Source: Roseiarcus sp963709185
GTDB taxonomy: Bacteria; Pseudomonadota; Alphaproteobacteria; Rhizobiales; Beijerinckiaceae
Length of the DNA: 64,000 bases
Assembly (NCBI GenBank): GCA_963709185.1
Contig: CAVPVQ010000022.1
Coordinates: forward strand, 310,001-374,000
Direction of reading: 5' to 3'
The notes beneath the pieces were generated by a model. The model searched no databases. It was given only the letters and a program-made list of their open reading frames with translations, and was not told where the DNA came from. Position numbers and translations under genes: made by a program. Shown here one piece after another: positions 18,707-27,848 of the stretch (position 1 is the stretch's first letter; every line of letters begins with the position of its first letter).

Positions 18707-20161
18707 ATGACCGGGTTGCAGACCTCCAGCGGCGATCGACAGCCCGCCGCGGCGGACCCCGATCTGGCCGACGCCGCGCGGCTGGCGTATATCTACGGAC
18801 TGCCCTGCTACGAGGTCGCCCGCCTGCGCTACCGGGCGGTCACCCTTCCTCGAAAGGGCGGAGGGTTGCTGCAGCTCAATACGTTTCACCACACCCGGAC
18901 GCTCAGCACGCCGGAGACCGCCGTGGTCACCGCGGTCAACAGCGACACGCTGCTGTCGCGCGCCTGGATCGATCTTTCCCGCGGCCCGCTGGTCATCCAT
19001 CTGCCCGACACCGCCGACCGATATTACAGCCTCGCGTTGATGGACATCTTCACCAACAACTTCGCGGTGCCGGGACGGCGCACGATGGGCACGGCGCCCG
19101 TTCTGTTCTTGCTCGCTGGTCCGCAATGGGACGGCGCCGCGCCGGCCGGAATGAAAATGATCAGGTCTCCGACCAATGCGGTTTGGGCGCTGGTTAGAAT
19201 TCTGGTCGACGGGCCCGACGACGTCGCGGCGGTTCATGCGATTCAGGATCAACTGGCGATTTCCCGATGGGGCGCCGCTTCCACGTCAGGGAGTCGCGAT
19301 CCTGTGTCGTTGCCGGTGCCGCCGTTAGACAACGACAAGCCGTTGACATTCTTCGAAGTGCTCAACGCCGTATTGACCGAAAATCCACCGCCGGCGGAGG
19401 ACCGGCCCGTTCTCGATCGCCTGCGGACAATCGGCGTGGGACCCTTCCTGCAATTCCGCCGCCAGGACTACACGCCGCCGCAGCTCGATGCTCTCAGGCG
19501 CGGACTCGCCGCGGCGCGCGACATGATCCGCGCGCAGGTGGGCTTTCGCACGCTCGGGCCGCAACGCGCGGGATTCGGCGATTGGCCTTCGGATGTGCTG
19601 CTGGCTCAATTGCGCGGCCCGATCGACGCATCGCGGCGCCCGACGCATGGCGATCGACGAGTCGGCTGGAGTGGTCCGTCCGGCGACGCCGGCAGTTTCG
19701 GCGCCGACTATCTGTTTCGCGCCCAGTGCGCGCTCGCCGGCCTCGGGTTGCTGCCGCGCGAGGAGGCGATGTACTTTTCCACCGCCACTGATGCGCTCGG
19801 CGCTGCGCTGCATGGCCGCGACCGCCATGTGCTGCGGTTTCCGCCGGGCGGTCTGCCGCCGGTCGACGCGTTCTGGTCGCTGACCATCTATCAGACCGAT
19901 GAGACCAATCGTCGCTGGCTTGCGCCCAATGCGATCGAACGCTACAGCGTCGGAAGTCGAAAGCCCGATCTGCGTTACGGTGAGGACGGCTCGCTGACGA
20001 TTTTCATTCAGCGCGACGCGCCGGCGGGCGACGAAAAGAACTGGCTTCCGGCGCCCGACGCTCCGTTCCTGCTGACGTTGCGGGCCTACCAGCCGCGAAG
20101 CGACCTGCTTGACGGACGCTATGTGATTCCTGATGTGCGGCGCCGGTCGCCGTCCGACTGA
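18707..20161 (+). CDS. DUF1254/DUF1214 domain protein
   Basis: The 484-residue protein has the order of this family: an N-terminal DUF1254 region (about residues 20-170, with AARLAYIYGLPCYE, VTAVNSDTLLSRAWIDLS and the Tyr-rich DRYYSLALMDIFTNNF) and a C-terminal DUF1214 region (about 380-470, with FWSLTIYQTDETNRRWLAPN and FIQRDAPAGDEKNWLPAP). No signal peptide is evident at this start. The biochemical role of the family is not established. It lies among sulfotransferase genes and ends 1 bp from the stop of the broken sulfotransferase on the other strand. Confidence 0.88.
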   Translation: MTGLQTSSGDRQPAAADPDLADAARLAYIYGLPCYEVARLRYRAVTLPRKGGGLLQLNTFHHTRTLSTPETAVVTAVNSDTLLSRAWIDLSRGPLVIHLPDTADRYYSLALMDIFTNNFAVPGRRTMGTAPVLFLLAGPQWDGAAPAGMKMIRSPTNAVWALVRILVDGPDDVAAVHAIQDQLAISRWGAASTSGSRDPVSLPVPPLDNDKPLTFFEVLNAVLTENPPPAEDRPVLDRLRTIGVGPFLQFRRQDYTPPQLDALRRGLAAARDMIRAQVGFRTLGPQRAGFGDWPSDVLLAQLRGPIDASRRPTHGDRRVGWSGPSGDAGSFGADYLFRAQCALAGLGLLPREEAMYFSTATDALGAALHGRDRHVLRFPPGGLPPVDAFWSLTIYQTDETNRRWLAPNAIERYSVGSRKPDLRYGEDGSLTIFIQRDAPAGDEKNWLPAPDAPFLLTLRAYQPRSDLLDGRYVIPDVRRRSPSD

Positions 20162-20162
20162 A

Positions 20163-20983
20163 TCAGCGGCTGGCCGTCCGGCGAATCCGTATTCCCTCGC
20201 GGACTTCCCGCTCGAAGCGCGCCGCCCAGCGTTGCCTGACCCGGCTGGCGCGCGGTTTGAACTTCGCGGGATGGCGGATCTGCTCGGCCTCGTCGTCCTG
20301 CACGCCGAGAAACTCGAGGACGCGGCGGACCACGTCGGCCTTGTCGGCGACGACATCCTCATAGGCGACGACCAGCGGTTCAACGCCGCGGCTCTCGAAC
20401 CATCGGCTCCAGCCGAGCCTCTCCCGCTCGAGCAGCCCGAGGCATTTGGAGATCAAATCCCGGTCGTAGCGCAGGGGCGCGGCGCGCTGTCCGCGGACGG
20501 AGCCGCGCCGATTGGCCTGCATCGCCCGCGCGACGTCCACGGCATGAGCGAGCCGGTCCCGACGCTCGACGTAGATGTAGCTTAGCGGAGACAGCAGGCT
20601 CAACGCTTCGGGGACCCGGAGCAGCGTCTGCTCGAAGTCCTTGAAGAGCGCCTTCACGCCGAACACGCCATTCCTCGATGTGCGAAGTGCGATGACCTTG
20701 GCGATATAGTCGGCGTGCGACGATGGTCGGAGACGCTTCGCCAGCTTGCCGCCGAGGCGCCCCCCGGATAGACCAGATATTCGGAGGGAGCCCCGAGCGC
20801 GCCGGTCTTCCACAGGTGCGCGCAGAGGAGCGCGCCGCCCGCCCGCGGAGTCGACGCGACGATGTAGGATTTGCGCAGCGCCGCCGGGCGGCGGAAGTCA
20901 AAGACGCTGTCCGCCAGAGCGGCGGCCTTGGTCTTCCCGCGGCGCGGCTGGTCGCCTGCCGATCCAACCTTCATCGATGCCAC
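20163..20983 (-). pseudogene. Stf0 sulfotransferase, frameshifted
   Basis: Two overlapping minus-strand frames together make one single-domain Stf0 protein. The first (from Met 20983) gives LRKSYIVASTPRAGGALL and LGAPSEYLVYPGG; the second carries ADYIAKVIALRTSRNGVFGVK, the middle and the end. The switch falls at a run of six identical bases (C6 on the plus strand, 20760-20765), where loss or gain of one base would restore the frame. The PAPS loop differs from its relatives (TPRAGG instead of SYRCGS) and the HFHHFE segment is replaced by LFKDFE, so it was already diverging. There is no methyltransferase domain. It could be true decay, a phase-variable gene or a homopolymer sequencing error. 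Confidence 0.75.
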
Positions 20984-21232
20984 GGGTTGCTCCGGTCGGC
21001 GTTCGCCGGAATTGATACGGATTCCGAAGCTTGTTCAAGGCGCCCATCCGTCACGCGGCGCGCTGTTCCAATGGTATGTTCGTGGTCCGGAGCGGGCGGC
21101 GCGCCGGAAGCGGGCCGATTGCCGCCAGCGCGAAGCGGCGCCGCGCTTGCCGCGCGCCTTGTGTTTGCGCGGTCGCGTGGGTAAGTTTTGGCGCGTCTTT
21201 TGAGCCCTCGAACGGAAAATCGGAACCGCCCC

Positions 21233-21487
21233 ATGCCGCCACCGCAGAACGACGAGGACACTGACGATTTGTCGCAGGGCCGCCCTGGACCGGGGCAGAA
21301 GCGGCGCGCGCGACAGGCGCAGCGCCGGATGAACGTGCGCACGCGTTCGGCGGAGGCTCAGGAGATCACCGCGCGCGCCATGGAGAAGAACGCCCGCTAC
21401 ATGCTGTGGTCGGTCGCTATCGCCTGCGCCTCGACGGTGGTGGTCGCGGCGGCGATCATTTTCGGAGTTTTCGCCCGCGCGCATTGA
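21233..21487 (+). CDS. Small basic-head single-TM membrane protein
   Basis: This 84-residue protein starts at the ATG at 21233 (GGAA about nine bases upstream; an in-frame upstream start at 21188 is less likely). It has a polar, proline-rich beginning (MPPPQNDEDTDD), a strongly basic helix-prone middle (KRRARQAQRRMNVRTRSAEAQ) and one C-terminal hydrophobic helix (YMLWSVAIACASTVVVAAAI). It resembles a tail-anchored membrane protein and echoes the plan of the 8663-8923 product at the other side of the sulfotransferase block. It lies head to head with the broken Stf0 gene and converges with the exporter operon. Function is unknown. Confidence 0.6.
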   Translation: MPPPQNDEDTDDLSQGRPGPGQKRRARQAQRRMNVRTRSAEAQEITARAMEKNARYMLWSVAIACASTVVVAAAIIFGVFARAH

Positions 21488-21549
21488 ACGCAATCGCCGG
21501 GCTCGGCGACGCAGGCGCCCCTCGCGGGGCATGGAAGCCGGCGATCGCT

Positions 21550-24500
21550 TTACGCCGGCGCTGCTGCGGGCGACTGACGGCTGCGCGTCGGGTGTCGCAG
21601 GCCCAGCCTGCCGACCGCCAGATACACCGCCGGCGTGGTGTAGAGCGTGACGAATTGAGAGAGCAATAATCCGCCGACGATCGCAACGCCGAGCGGCTGG
21701 CGCAGTTCGGAGCCCGGTCCGGTCCCCAGCGCCAGCGGCAACGCGCCGAGCAGGGCGGCCATTGTCGTCATGATGATGGGGCGAAAACGCAGCCGCGCCG
21801 CGCGCTGGATAGCCTCCGCCGGCGGCAGGCCCACCCGCCGCTCCGCATCCAGCGCGAAATCCACCATCATGATCGCGTTTTTCATCACGATGCCGATCAC
21901 CAGGAGGCAACCGACCGCGGCGATGAGCGTGAACTCGGTATGGGTGATCGCGAGGGCGAGCAGCGCCCCAAACGCCGCCGAGGGAAGCGTCGACAGGATG
22001 GTGAACGGATGAGCGAAGCTCTCGTAGAGGATGCCCAGGATGATATAGATGCTGATGACCGCCGCCAGGAACAGCAGCGGCAGTGATTGCGAGGTTTCGT
22101 CGGCCAGCCGCGCTTCGCCGCGAAAGCCCGTATAGATGTTGCTCGGGACATGGGCGGCCGCCTCGGCGCCCCGGACCGCCGCGATGGCGTCGCCGATCGA
22201 ACCGCCGAGCGGCGTGTTGAACGAAAGGGTGTACGACGGAATTCCGTTCTCGTGAGGAATCCACATCGACGTGTGCATACGCCGGCGCCGGCTCAGGATA
22301 TCCGCGGGCAGGCCCTGAATCAGAAACAGACGGTCGATATCCGAAGGGTCCTGCCGGTACTGAGGCTCCACCTCCAGCACCACCCTCGCGTGATTGATCG
22401 GGTAGCGAATGAGATCGAGCCTGATCTGGCCGAACCAGTCGTACAGGATGTCGTCGACGTCGGTGGGCGTGGCGCCGGCGCGGGCGGCGCGGATCCGGTT
22501 GACAAGCACATTGACCCCAAGTCCTCGACGTTCGTAGTTGAGATGCACGTCGGTCACTTGCGGCAGCGCGGAAAGGCGTTGCTTCATCAGCAGCGCCCAA
22601 TGGGCGACTTCGTCCCGGTTGAACCCCGACATTGCGTATTGATAGCGGGACGAGGATTTCTTGGCGCCGACCTTCAGGTCCTGGAGCGGCACGAACACCG
22701 CTTTCGCATCCTTGCTCTTGGCCAGCTTCGAGCGAAACCGGTCGATGACCTGCTCGACTGATTCCTTGCGCACGCCAGGCGGCTTGAGGCTCACCAGCAT
22801 CGATCCGCCGCTCATCGTTCCCAGGCCGATGTAGGAGCCGACGTTCGCGACCGCCGGGTCGGAGGTGATCGCATCGGCGATCGCTTGCTGGGATTTCTCC
22901 TTGGCCTCGAATGAGATGTTCGATCGGCTGATCGTCCGCACCGCCAGGACCCCGGTGTCCTGGGTCGGCAGAAATCCCTTTGGCAGATGGACATACATGC
23001 CGACCGACGCGGCGGTGAGCGAAGCGGCGAGCGTCAAGGTGAGCCAGCGATGCCGGAGCGCCCAGTTCAGGCTGCCGCCGTAGAGCGCGATGCTGCGATC
23101 GAGGACTCGTTCGCAGAACACGCCGAAGCGGCCGTCCGGCCGCATTTCGTCGCGCCGCAGCAGATGGGCGCACATCGTCGGGGTGAGCGTCAGGGAGACG
23201 ACCGCCGAAGCGACGATGGCCGCGACCAGGGTCAATCCGAACTCGCGAAACAGCCGGCCGACAATGTCGGGCATGAAGAGAATCGGGATCAGCGCGGCGA
23301 CCAGGGCGACGGCGATCGAGATCACCGTAAACCCCATCTGCCGCGTTCCCTTCAAGGCGGCGTCGATCGGGTCTTCTCCCTCCCCGACCAGCCGCGCGAT
23401 GTTTTCGATGATGATCACCGAATTGTCGATGACGAAGCCCACCGCGATCGTCACCGCCAACAGGGAAACATTGTCGAGACTGAAACCGAGCGCGTAGATC
23501 ACCGCCATCGTGACGGCGAGCGACACTGGGATGGTGACGGTCGGGATGACCGTCGTCCAGAACCGGCGCAAAAACAGGAACACGACCAGCACGACCAGCA
23601 GGATGGCGATCGCCATGGTGAACTGGACGTCGGAGACCGCCGCGCGGATCAGCAGGGTGCGGTCGTAGAGCAGGTGAACGTGGATTCCCGCCGGGATCCA
23701 GCGTTCGAGCTGGGGCAGCATCTTGAGCGTGGTGTCGACGGTCTGCACGACGTTGGCGTCGGCGTCCTTGAGGACATAGAGCACGACCGCTGAATCGTCG
23801 TCGAACCAGCCAGCGCGGTCATCGTTGATCGTGCTGTCGAACACATTCGCCACGTCGGGCAGCTTGATCGCGGCGCCGTTCTTCCAGGCGACGACCACGT
23901 TCTTGTAGTCGGCAGCGGTCATCAGTTGATCGTTGGCCGCCAGGGCGACGGAGTGAGGACCGTCGGAAATCTCGCCCTTGGGCAGATTGGCCGAAGCCAC
24001 CAGAACCGCCGATTTCACCGCGGCGGTCGACATGTGCATATCCGCGAGCGCGCGCGGATTGACCTGAATTCGAACGCCGGGCCTGGTGGCGCCGCTGATC
24101 GCGACCTTGGCGACGCCCTGGATCTGCGACAACTTCCCGGCCAGCACCGTATCGGCGTATTGATAGATGTCAGCCGGGGTAAGCGTGTCCGAGGTGAGGG
24201 CGAGCGCGACGATCGGGAAGGCGTTGGGGTTGGCTTTGATGTACAGCGGCGGGCCCGGCATGTCCTTGGGCAGGTCTGTGCTGGCGGTGTTGATGGCGCT
24301 CTGCACTGCGACCGCCGCGGCGTCGATGTCTTTGTCGAGCTCGAACTCGAGCGTTATGACGGAGCGCCCGTAAATGCTGCTGGCGTGCATCTCCTTGAGG
24401 CCGGAAATCAAGCCAAGCTGGCGCTCCAGCGGCGTCGTCAGCGACGACGAGACGGTGTCGGCGCTCCCACCCGGCAATGAGGCGACGACGCGAATCGTCG

Positions 24501-24627
24501 GGCGCTCGATGTTGGGCAATGAGGCGATCGGGATATTGAAATAGGCGACGATTCCGAGCAGCGCGACGCTGATCGTCAACAGCGTCGTTGCGACAGGCCG
24601 GCGGATGAATGGCTCGGAGATGCTCAC
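21550..24627 (-). CDS. RND efflux permease, MdtC-position subunit
   Basis: The 1025-residue protein has the HAE1-type RND plan: TM1 at the N-terminus, a periplasmic porter domain, TM2-6, a second periplasmic domain and TM8-12. It is last in a three-gene operon in mdtA-mdtB-mdtC order and its ATG overlaps the upstream stop by four bases (24624-24627), a sign of translational coupling. In TM4, where proton-relaying RND pumps usually have two adjacent Asp, this subunit reads GFVIDNSV, with Asn at residue 402 (codon 23422-23424). The partner at 24624-27848 keeps both Asp. The pair probably forms a mixed trimer like E. coli MdtBC. Substrate is unknown; export of the cluster product is inferred from position only. 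Confidence 0.92.
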   Translation of the reverse strand: MSISEPFIRRPVATTLLTISVALLGIVAYFNIPIASLPNIERPTIRVVASLPGGSADTVSSSLTTPLERQLGLISGLKEMHASSIYGRSVITLEFELDKDIDAAAVAVQSAINTASTDLPKDMPGPPLYIKANPNAFPIVALALTSDTLTPADIYQYADTVLAGKLSQIQGVAKVAISGATRPGVRIQVNPRALADMHMSTAAVKSAVLVASANLPKGEISDGPHSVALAANDQLMTAADYKNVVVAWKNGAAIKLPDVANVFDSTINDDRAGWFDDDSAVVLYVLKDADANVVQTVDTTLKMLPQLERWIPAGIHVHLLYDRTLLIRAAVSDVQFTMAIAILLVVLVVFLFLRRFWTTVIPTVTIPVSLAVTMAVIYALGFSLDNVSLLAVTIAVGFVIDNSVIIIENIARLVGEGEDPIDAALKGTRQMGFTVISIAVALVAALIPILFMPDIVGRLFREFGLTLVAAIVASAVVSLTLTPTMCAHLLRRDEMRPDGRFGVFCERVLDRSIALYGGSLNWALRHRWLTLTLAASLTAASVGMYVHLPKGFLPTQDTGVLAVRTISRSNISFEAKEKSQQAIADAITSDPAVANVGSYIGLGTMSGGSMLVSLKPPGVRKESVEQVIDRFRSKLAKSKDAKAVFVPLQDLKVGAKKSSSRYQYAMSGFNRDEVAHWALLMKQRLSALPQVTDVHLNYERRGLGVNVLVNRIRAARAGATPTDVDDILYDWFGQIRLDLIRYPINHARVVLEVEPQYRQDPSDIDRLFLIQGLPADILSRRRRMHTSMWIPHENGIPSYTLSFNTPLGGSIGDAIAAVRGAEAAAHVPSNIYTGFRGEARLADETSQSLPLLFLAAVISIYIILGILYESFAHPFTILSTLPSAAFGALLALAITHTEFTLIAAVGCLLVIGIVMKNAIMMVDFALDAERRVGLPPAEAIQRAARLRFRPIIMTTMAALLGALPLALGTGPGSELRQPLGVAIVGGLLLSQFVTLYTTPAVYLAVGRLGLRHPTRSRQSPAAAPA

Positions 24628-27600
24628 GCTTCTGCGTCCTGCGGCGTCGCGACCTCCCGGGCCGGAAGCGGCGCCTCAATGGCGCCGATCGGCGAAGCGG
24701 CGCGGCGCGGGCGCACGGGTCGTCGAAAGCGTCGCTCGAGGCGCGCAAACATCAGGTAGATGACCGGCGTCGTGTAGAGCGTGAGGAACTGCGAGACCAG
24801 CAGGCCGCCTACGACGGCGATGCCGAGCGGGCGGCGCAGTTCCGATCCGGTGCCGACACCCATGGCCAGCGGCAGCGCGCCCAGCAGCGCCGCCATGGTG
24901 GTCATCATGATCGGCCGGAAGCGCAACAGGCATGCCTGGTAGATCGATTCCTCCGGCGACAATCCCTCGAGGCGCTCCGCCGAAAGCGCGAAGTCGACCA
25001 TCATGATGCCGTTCTTCTTCACGATGCCGATCAACAGGATGATGCCGATGAGCGAAATCAGGTTGAGATCCTGGTGGAACAGCATCAACGCGAGCAATGC
25101 GCCGACGCCCGCCGACGGCAGCGTCGAGAGAATCGTGATGGGGTGGATGTAGCTCTCGTAGAGAATGCCCAGAACAATGTAGACCGCAACGATCGCCGCA
25201 GCGATCAGGATCGGCTCGCTCCTGGTGGAGGCCGCGAATTCCGCCGCGCTGCCGACCGGGTTCGCCTCGATCGCAGCCGGAAGACCAAGCGCCCGTTGCG
25301 TCGAGCGCAGCGTTTCCAGCGCCCCGCCGAGAGACCCGCCGGGAGGCATGTTGAAGGACAGCGTGATCGCCGGGAACTGGCCCTGGTGGGTGATGACGAG
25401 AGGCGCCAGATGCTTCTCCAGGCTCGCGAAGGACGCCAGCGGCACCGACGCGGCCGGCGTGCTGAAATCAGAACTCACGCCGGCCGCCGCCTGGCGCAGA
25501 TTTGGCATTTCCGAGCCGGCGACCGTGAGATAGATGCTCTCGAGCGCCGCGACCGTATTGCGGAACTCCGGGCTGACTTCGAGAATCACGTGATAGAGGT
25601 AGATCGGCGAGTAGATCGTGGCGATCTGGCGCTGGCCGAACGCGTCGTAGAGGACCTGGTCGATCGCCGCGATATTCAGGCCGAGGCGCGCCGCCGCTTC
25701 CCGGTTCACGGTGATCATCGTCTGTTGACCGAGATCCTGTTGGTCGCTGGCGACGTCGGCCAGGTCGCGGTGCTTGCGCAATTCCTGGAGGAGCTTGTCG
25801 GCCCAGTAGCGAAGCTCCCCTTCGTTGAGGTCCTGAAGGACATACTGGTATTGCGTGCGGGTCGGCCGCGTCTCCAACTGAATGTCCTGGACGGGTTGCA
25901 GATGCAGCGTGATGTCGCGCACCTCCGCGACGGCGTCCTCGAGCCGTTTCATGATCTGCGCCGCGGTGGCGCGACGGTGGTCGGGCGAGCCGATGTCGAT
26001 GTAGAATCGCCCGCTGTTGAGCGTCGCGTTCTCGTCGCCAACCCCGATCAGGCTGACGACGTTGACGACGTCGGGGTCCTTCTGGATGATATCGGCGACC
26101 TTTCGCTGCAGCGCCGCCATGCTTTCGAAGGAGATATCCTGCGCGGCGTCGGTGACGCCGGAAATGAGGCCGGTGTCCTGCGCCGGCACGAATCCCTTGG
26201 GAATGGCCACATAGAGCCAGATGCTCGCAACGAAGGTCGCCGCGGTGAAAACCAGCATCAAGGTCTGACGCCGCAGAGTCCATCGCAGCCCGGCCTCGTA
26301 GACATAGAGCATGCCATCGAAGGCGCGCTCGCTGACCCGGAACAGCCAGCCGTGACGTTGCGATTCGTGCGGCTTGAGCAGCTTGGCGCACATCATCGGG
26401 GTCAGGACGAGCGACACGATCCCCGAGATGACGATCGACGCCGACAGGGTGATCGCGAATTCGCGGAACAGGCGCCCGACGACGCCGCCCATCAGCAGCA
26501 GAGGAATGAACACGGCGATCAGTGAAATCGTCAGCGAAACGATCGTGAAGCCGATCTGCCGCGATCCCTTGAGGGCCGCCTCGAGTGGGCTCTCACCCTT
26601 CTCGATGAATCGCACGATATTCTCGATCATCACGATGGCGTCGTCGACGATGAACCCGGACGCGACGCTCATCGCCATGAGCGACAGGTTGTCCAGGGTG
26701 AACCCGATGGCCGCCATGATCGCGAATGTGGCGACCAGCGACACCGGCAAGGTCACGCCGGGGATCACCGTCGCCCAGAATTTTCGCAGGAACAGGAAAA
26801 TGACCAGGATCACCAGGGCCACGGTGATCGCCAGCGTATGCTGAACTTCGAGGACCGCGGCGCGGATGGTGGTGGTGCGATCGCTCGCCACCGAGATCCT
26901 GAGGGCGTGCGGCGACGTTTTCTCGATCGCCGGCAGCAGGGCGGCGACTGCGTCGGCCACTTTGATGATGTTTGCGCCGGGCTGGCGCTGCACTTGAAGG
27001 ATGACTGCGGGCTGGCCGTTGTACCATCCCGCCAGTTTCTCGTTTTCAAGACCCTCAACGGCGTCGCCGACGTCCTTGAACATGACGGGCGAGCCGCTGC
27101 GATAGGCGAGGATCACATTGCGATAGGCGGTGGCGTCGAAAAGCTGGTCGTTGCTGCCGATTTGAAATTCCTGCCGCGGGCCGTCGATTTCCCCTTTCGG
27201 CAGATCGACGGTGTTGGCGCCGATGGCCCGGCGAACGTCCTCGAGCGACAGCCCGAGAGCGGCGAGCTTTCTCGGATTGACCTGGAGACGCACGGCGCGC
27301 GCCACGCCGCCTTCGATGGTGACTTCGCCGACGCCCTCGACGCGCGAAAGCTTGGGCACGAACGCCGTCGAGGCGTATTCGGTGATCGCGTAGAGCGGCA
27401 TCGTGTCGGACGTGAGAGCCAGCGTCACGACCGGCATGTCCGCCGGGTTCACCTGGTGATAGGTCGGCGGCGAGGGGAGCTGCGACACCGGCAGCCAGCC
27501 GGTCGACGCGTCGATCGCCGCCTGCACGTCCTGCGAGGCGGAGGCCAGAGTGCGGGACAGGCTGAATTGCAGCGTGATCTCGCTCGTGCCGAACGAACTC

Positions 27601-27848
27601 GACGACGTCATCACGGTGACGCCGGGGATGCGGCCCAGATGATATTCGAGCGGCGCCGAGATGGAAGACTGGACGACGTCCGGGTCCGCGCCGGGGTAGC
27701 TGGTGATGACCTGAATGGACGGGAATTCGACAGTCGGCAACGCCGCCACCGACAGCGCGGAATAGCCGAGCAGCCCGACCAGAACGACAGCGACGACCAG
27801 CAATATCGTCGCGATCGGCCGGACGATAAATGGCGCAGAAATGTTCAT
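24624..27848 (-). CDS. RND efflux permease, MdtB-position subunit
   Basis: The 1074-residue inner-membrane RND transporter has the full double-repeat layout. TM4 carries the normal acidic pair (GFIVDDAIVMIEN). I set the start at 27848 (MNISAPFIVRPIATILL, the usual RND N-terminus) because that ATG overlaps the stop of the membrane fusion protein gene by four bases; the frame is open 102 codons further upstream but that part is antisense noise. The C-terminus ends in a basic, proline-rich cytoplasmic tail. It is the middle gene of the tripartite pump; no outer-membrane factor gene was seen in the window, so a TolC-type protein encoded elsewhere must serve it. Confidence 0.93.
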   Translation of the reverse strand: MNISAPFIVRPIATILLVVAVVLVGLLGYSALSVAALPTVEFPSIQVITSYPGADPDVVQSSISAPLEYHLGRIPGVTVMTSSSSFGTSEITLQFSLSRTLASASQDVQAAIDASTGWLPVSQLPSPPTYHQVNPADMPVVTLALTSDTMPLYAITEYASTAFVPKLSRVEGVGEVTIEGGVARAVRLQVNPRKLAALGLSLEDVRRAIGANTVDLPKGEIDGPRQEFQIGSNDQLFDATAYRNVILAYRSGSPVMFKDVGDAVEGLENEKLAGWYNGQPAVILQVQRQPGANIIKVADAVAALLPAIEKTSPHALRISVASDRTTTIRAAVLEVQHTLAITVALVILVIFLFLRKFWATVIPGVTLPVSLVATFAIMAAIGFTLDNLSLMAMSVASGFIVDDAIVMIENIVRFIEKGESPLEAALKGSRQIGFTIVSLTISLIAVFIPLLLMGGVVGRLFREFAITLSASIVISGIVSLVLTPMMCAKLLKPHESQRHGWLFRVSERAFDGMLYVYEAGLRWTLRRQTLMLVFTAATFVASIWLYVAIPKGFVPAQDTGLISGVTDAAQDISFESMAALQRKVADIIQKDPDVVNVVSLIGVGDENATLNSGRFYIDIGSPDHRRATAAQIMKRLEDAVAEVRDITLHLQPVQDIQLETRPTRTQYQYVLQDLNEGELRYWADKLLQELRKHRDLADVASDQQDLGQQTMITVNREAAARLGLNIAAIDQVLYDAFGQRQIATIYSPIYLYHVILEVSPEFRNTVAALESIYLTVAGSEMPNLRQAAAGVSSDFSTPAASVPLASFASLEKHLAPLVITHQGQFPAITLSFNMPPGGSLGGALETLRSTQRALGLPAAIEANPVGSAAEFAASTRSEPILIAAAIVAVYIVLGILYESYIHPITILSTLPSAGVGALLALMLFHQDLNLISLIGIILLIGIVKKNGIMMVDFALSAERLEGLSPEESIYQACLLRFRPIMMTTMAALLGALPLAMGVGTGSELRRPLGIAVVGGLLVSQFLTLYTTPVIYLMFARLERRFRRPVRPRRAASPIGAIEAPLPAREVATPQDAEA

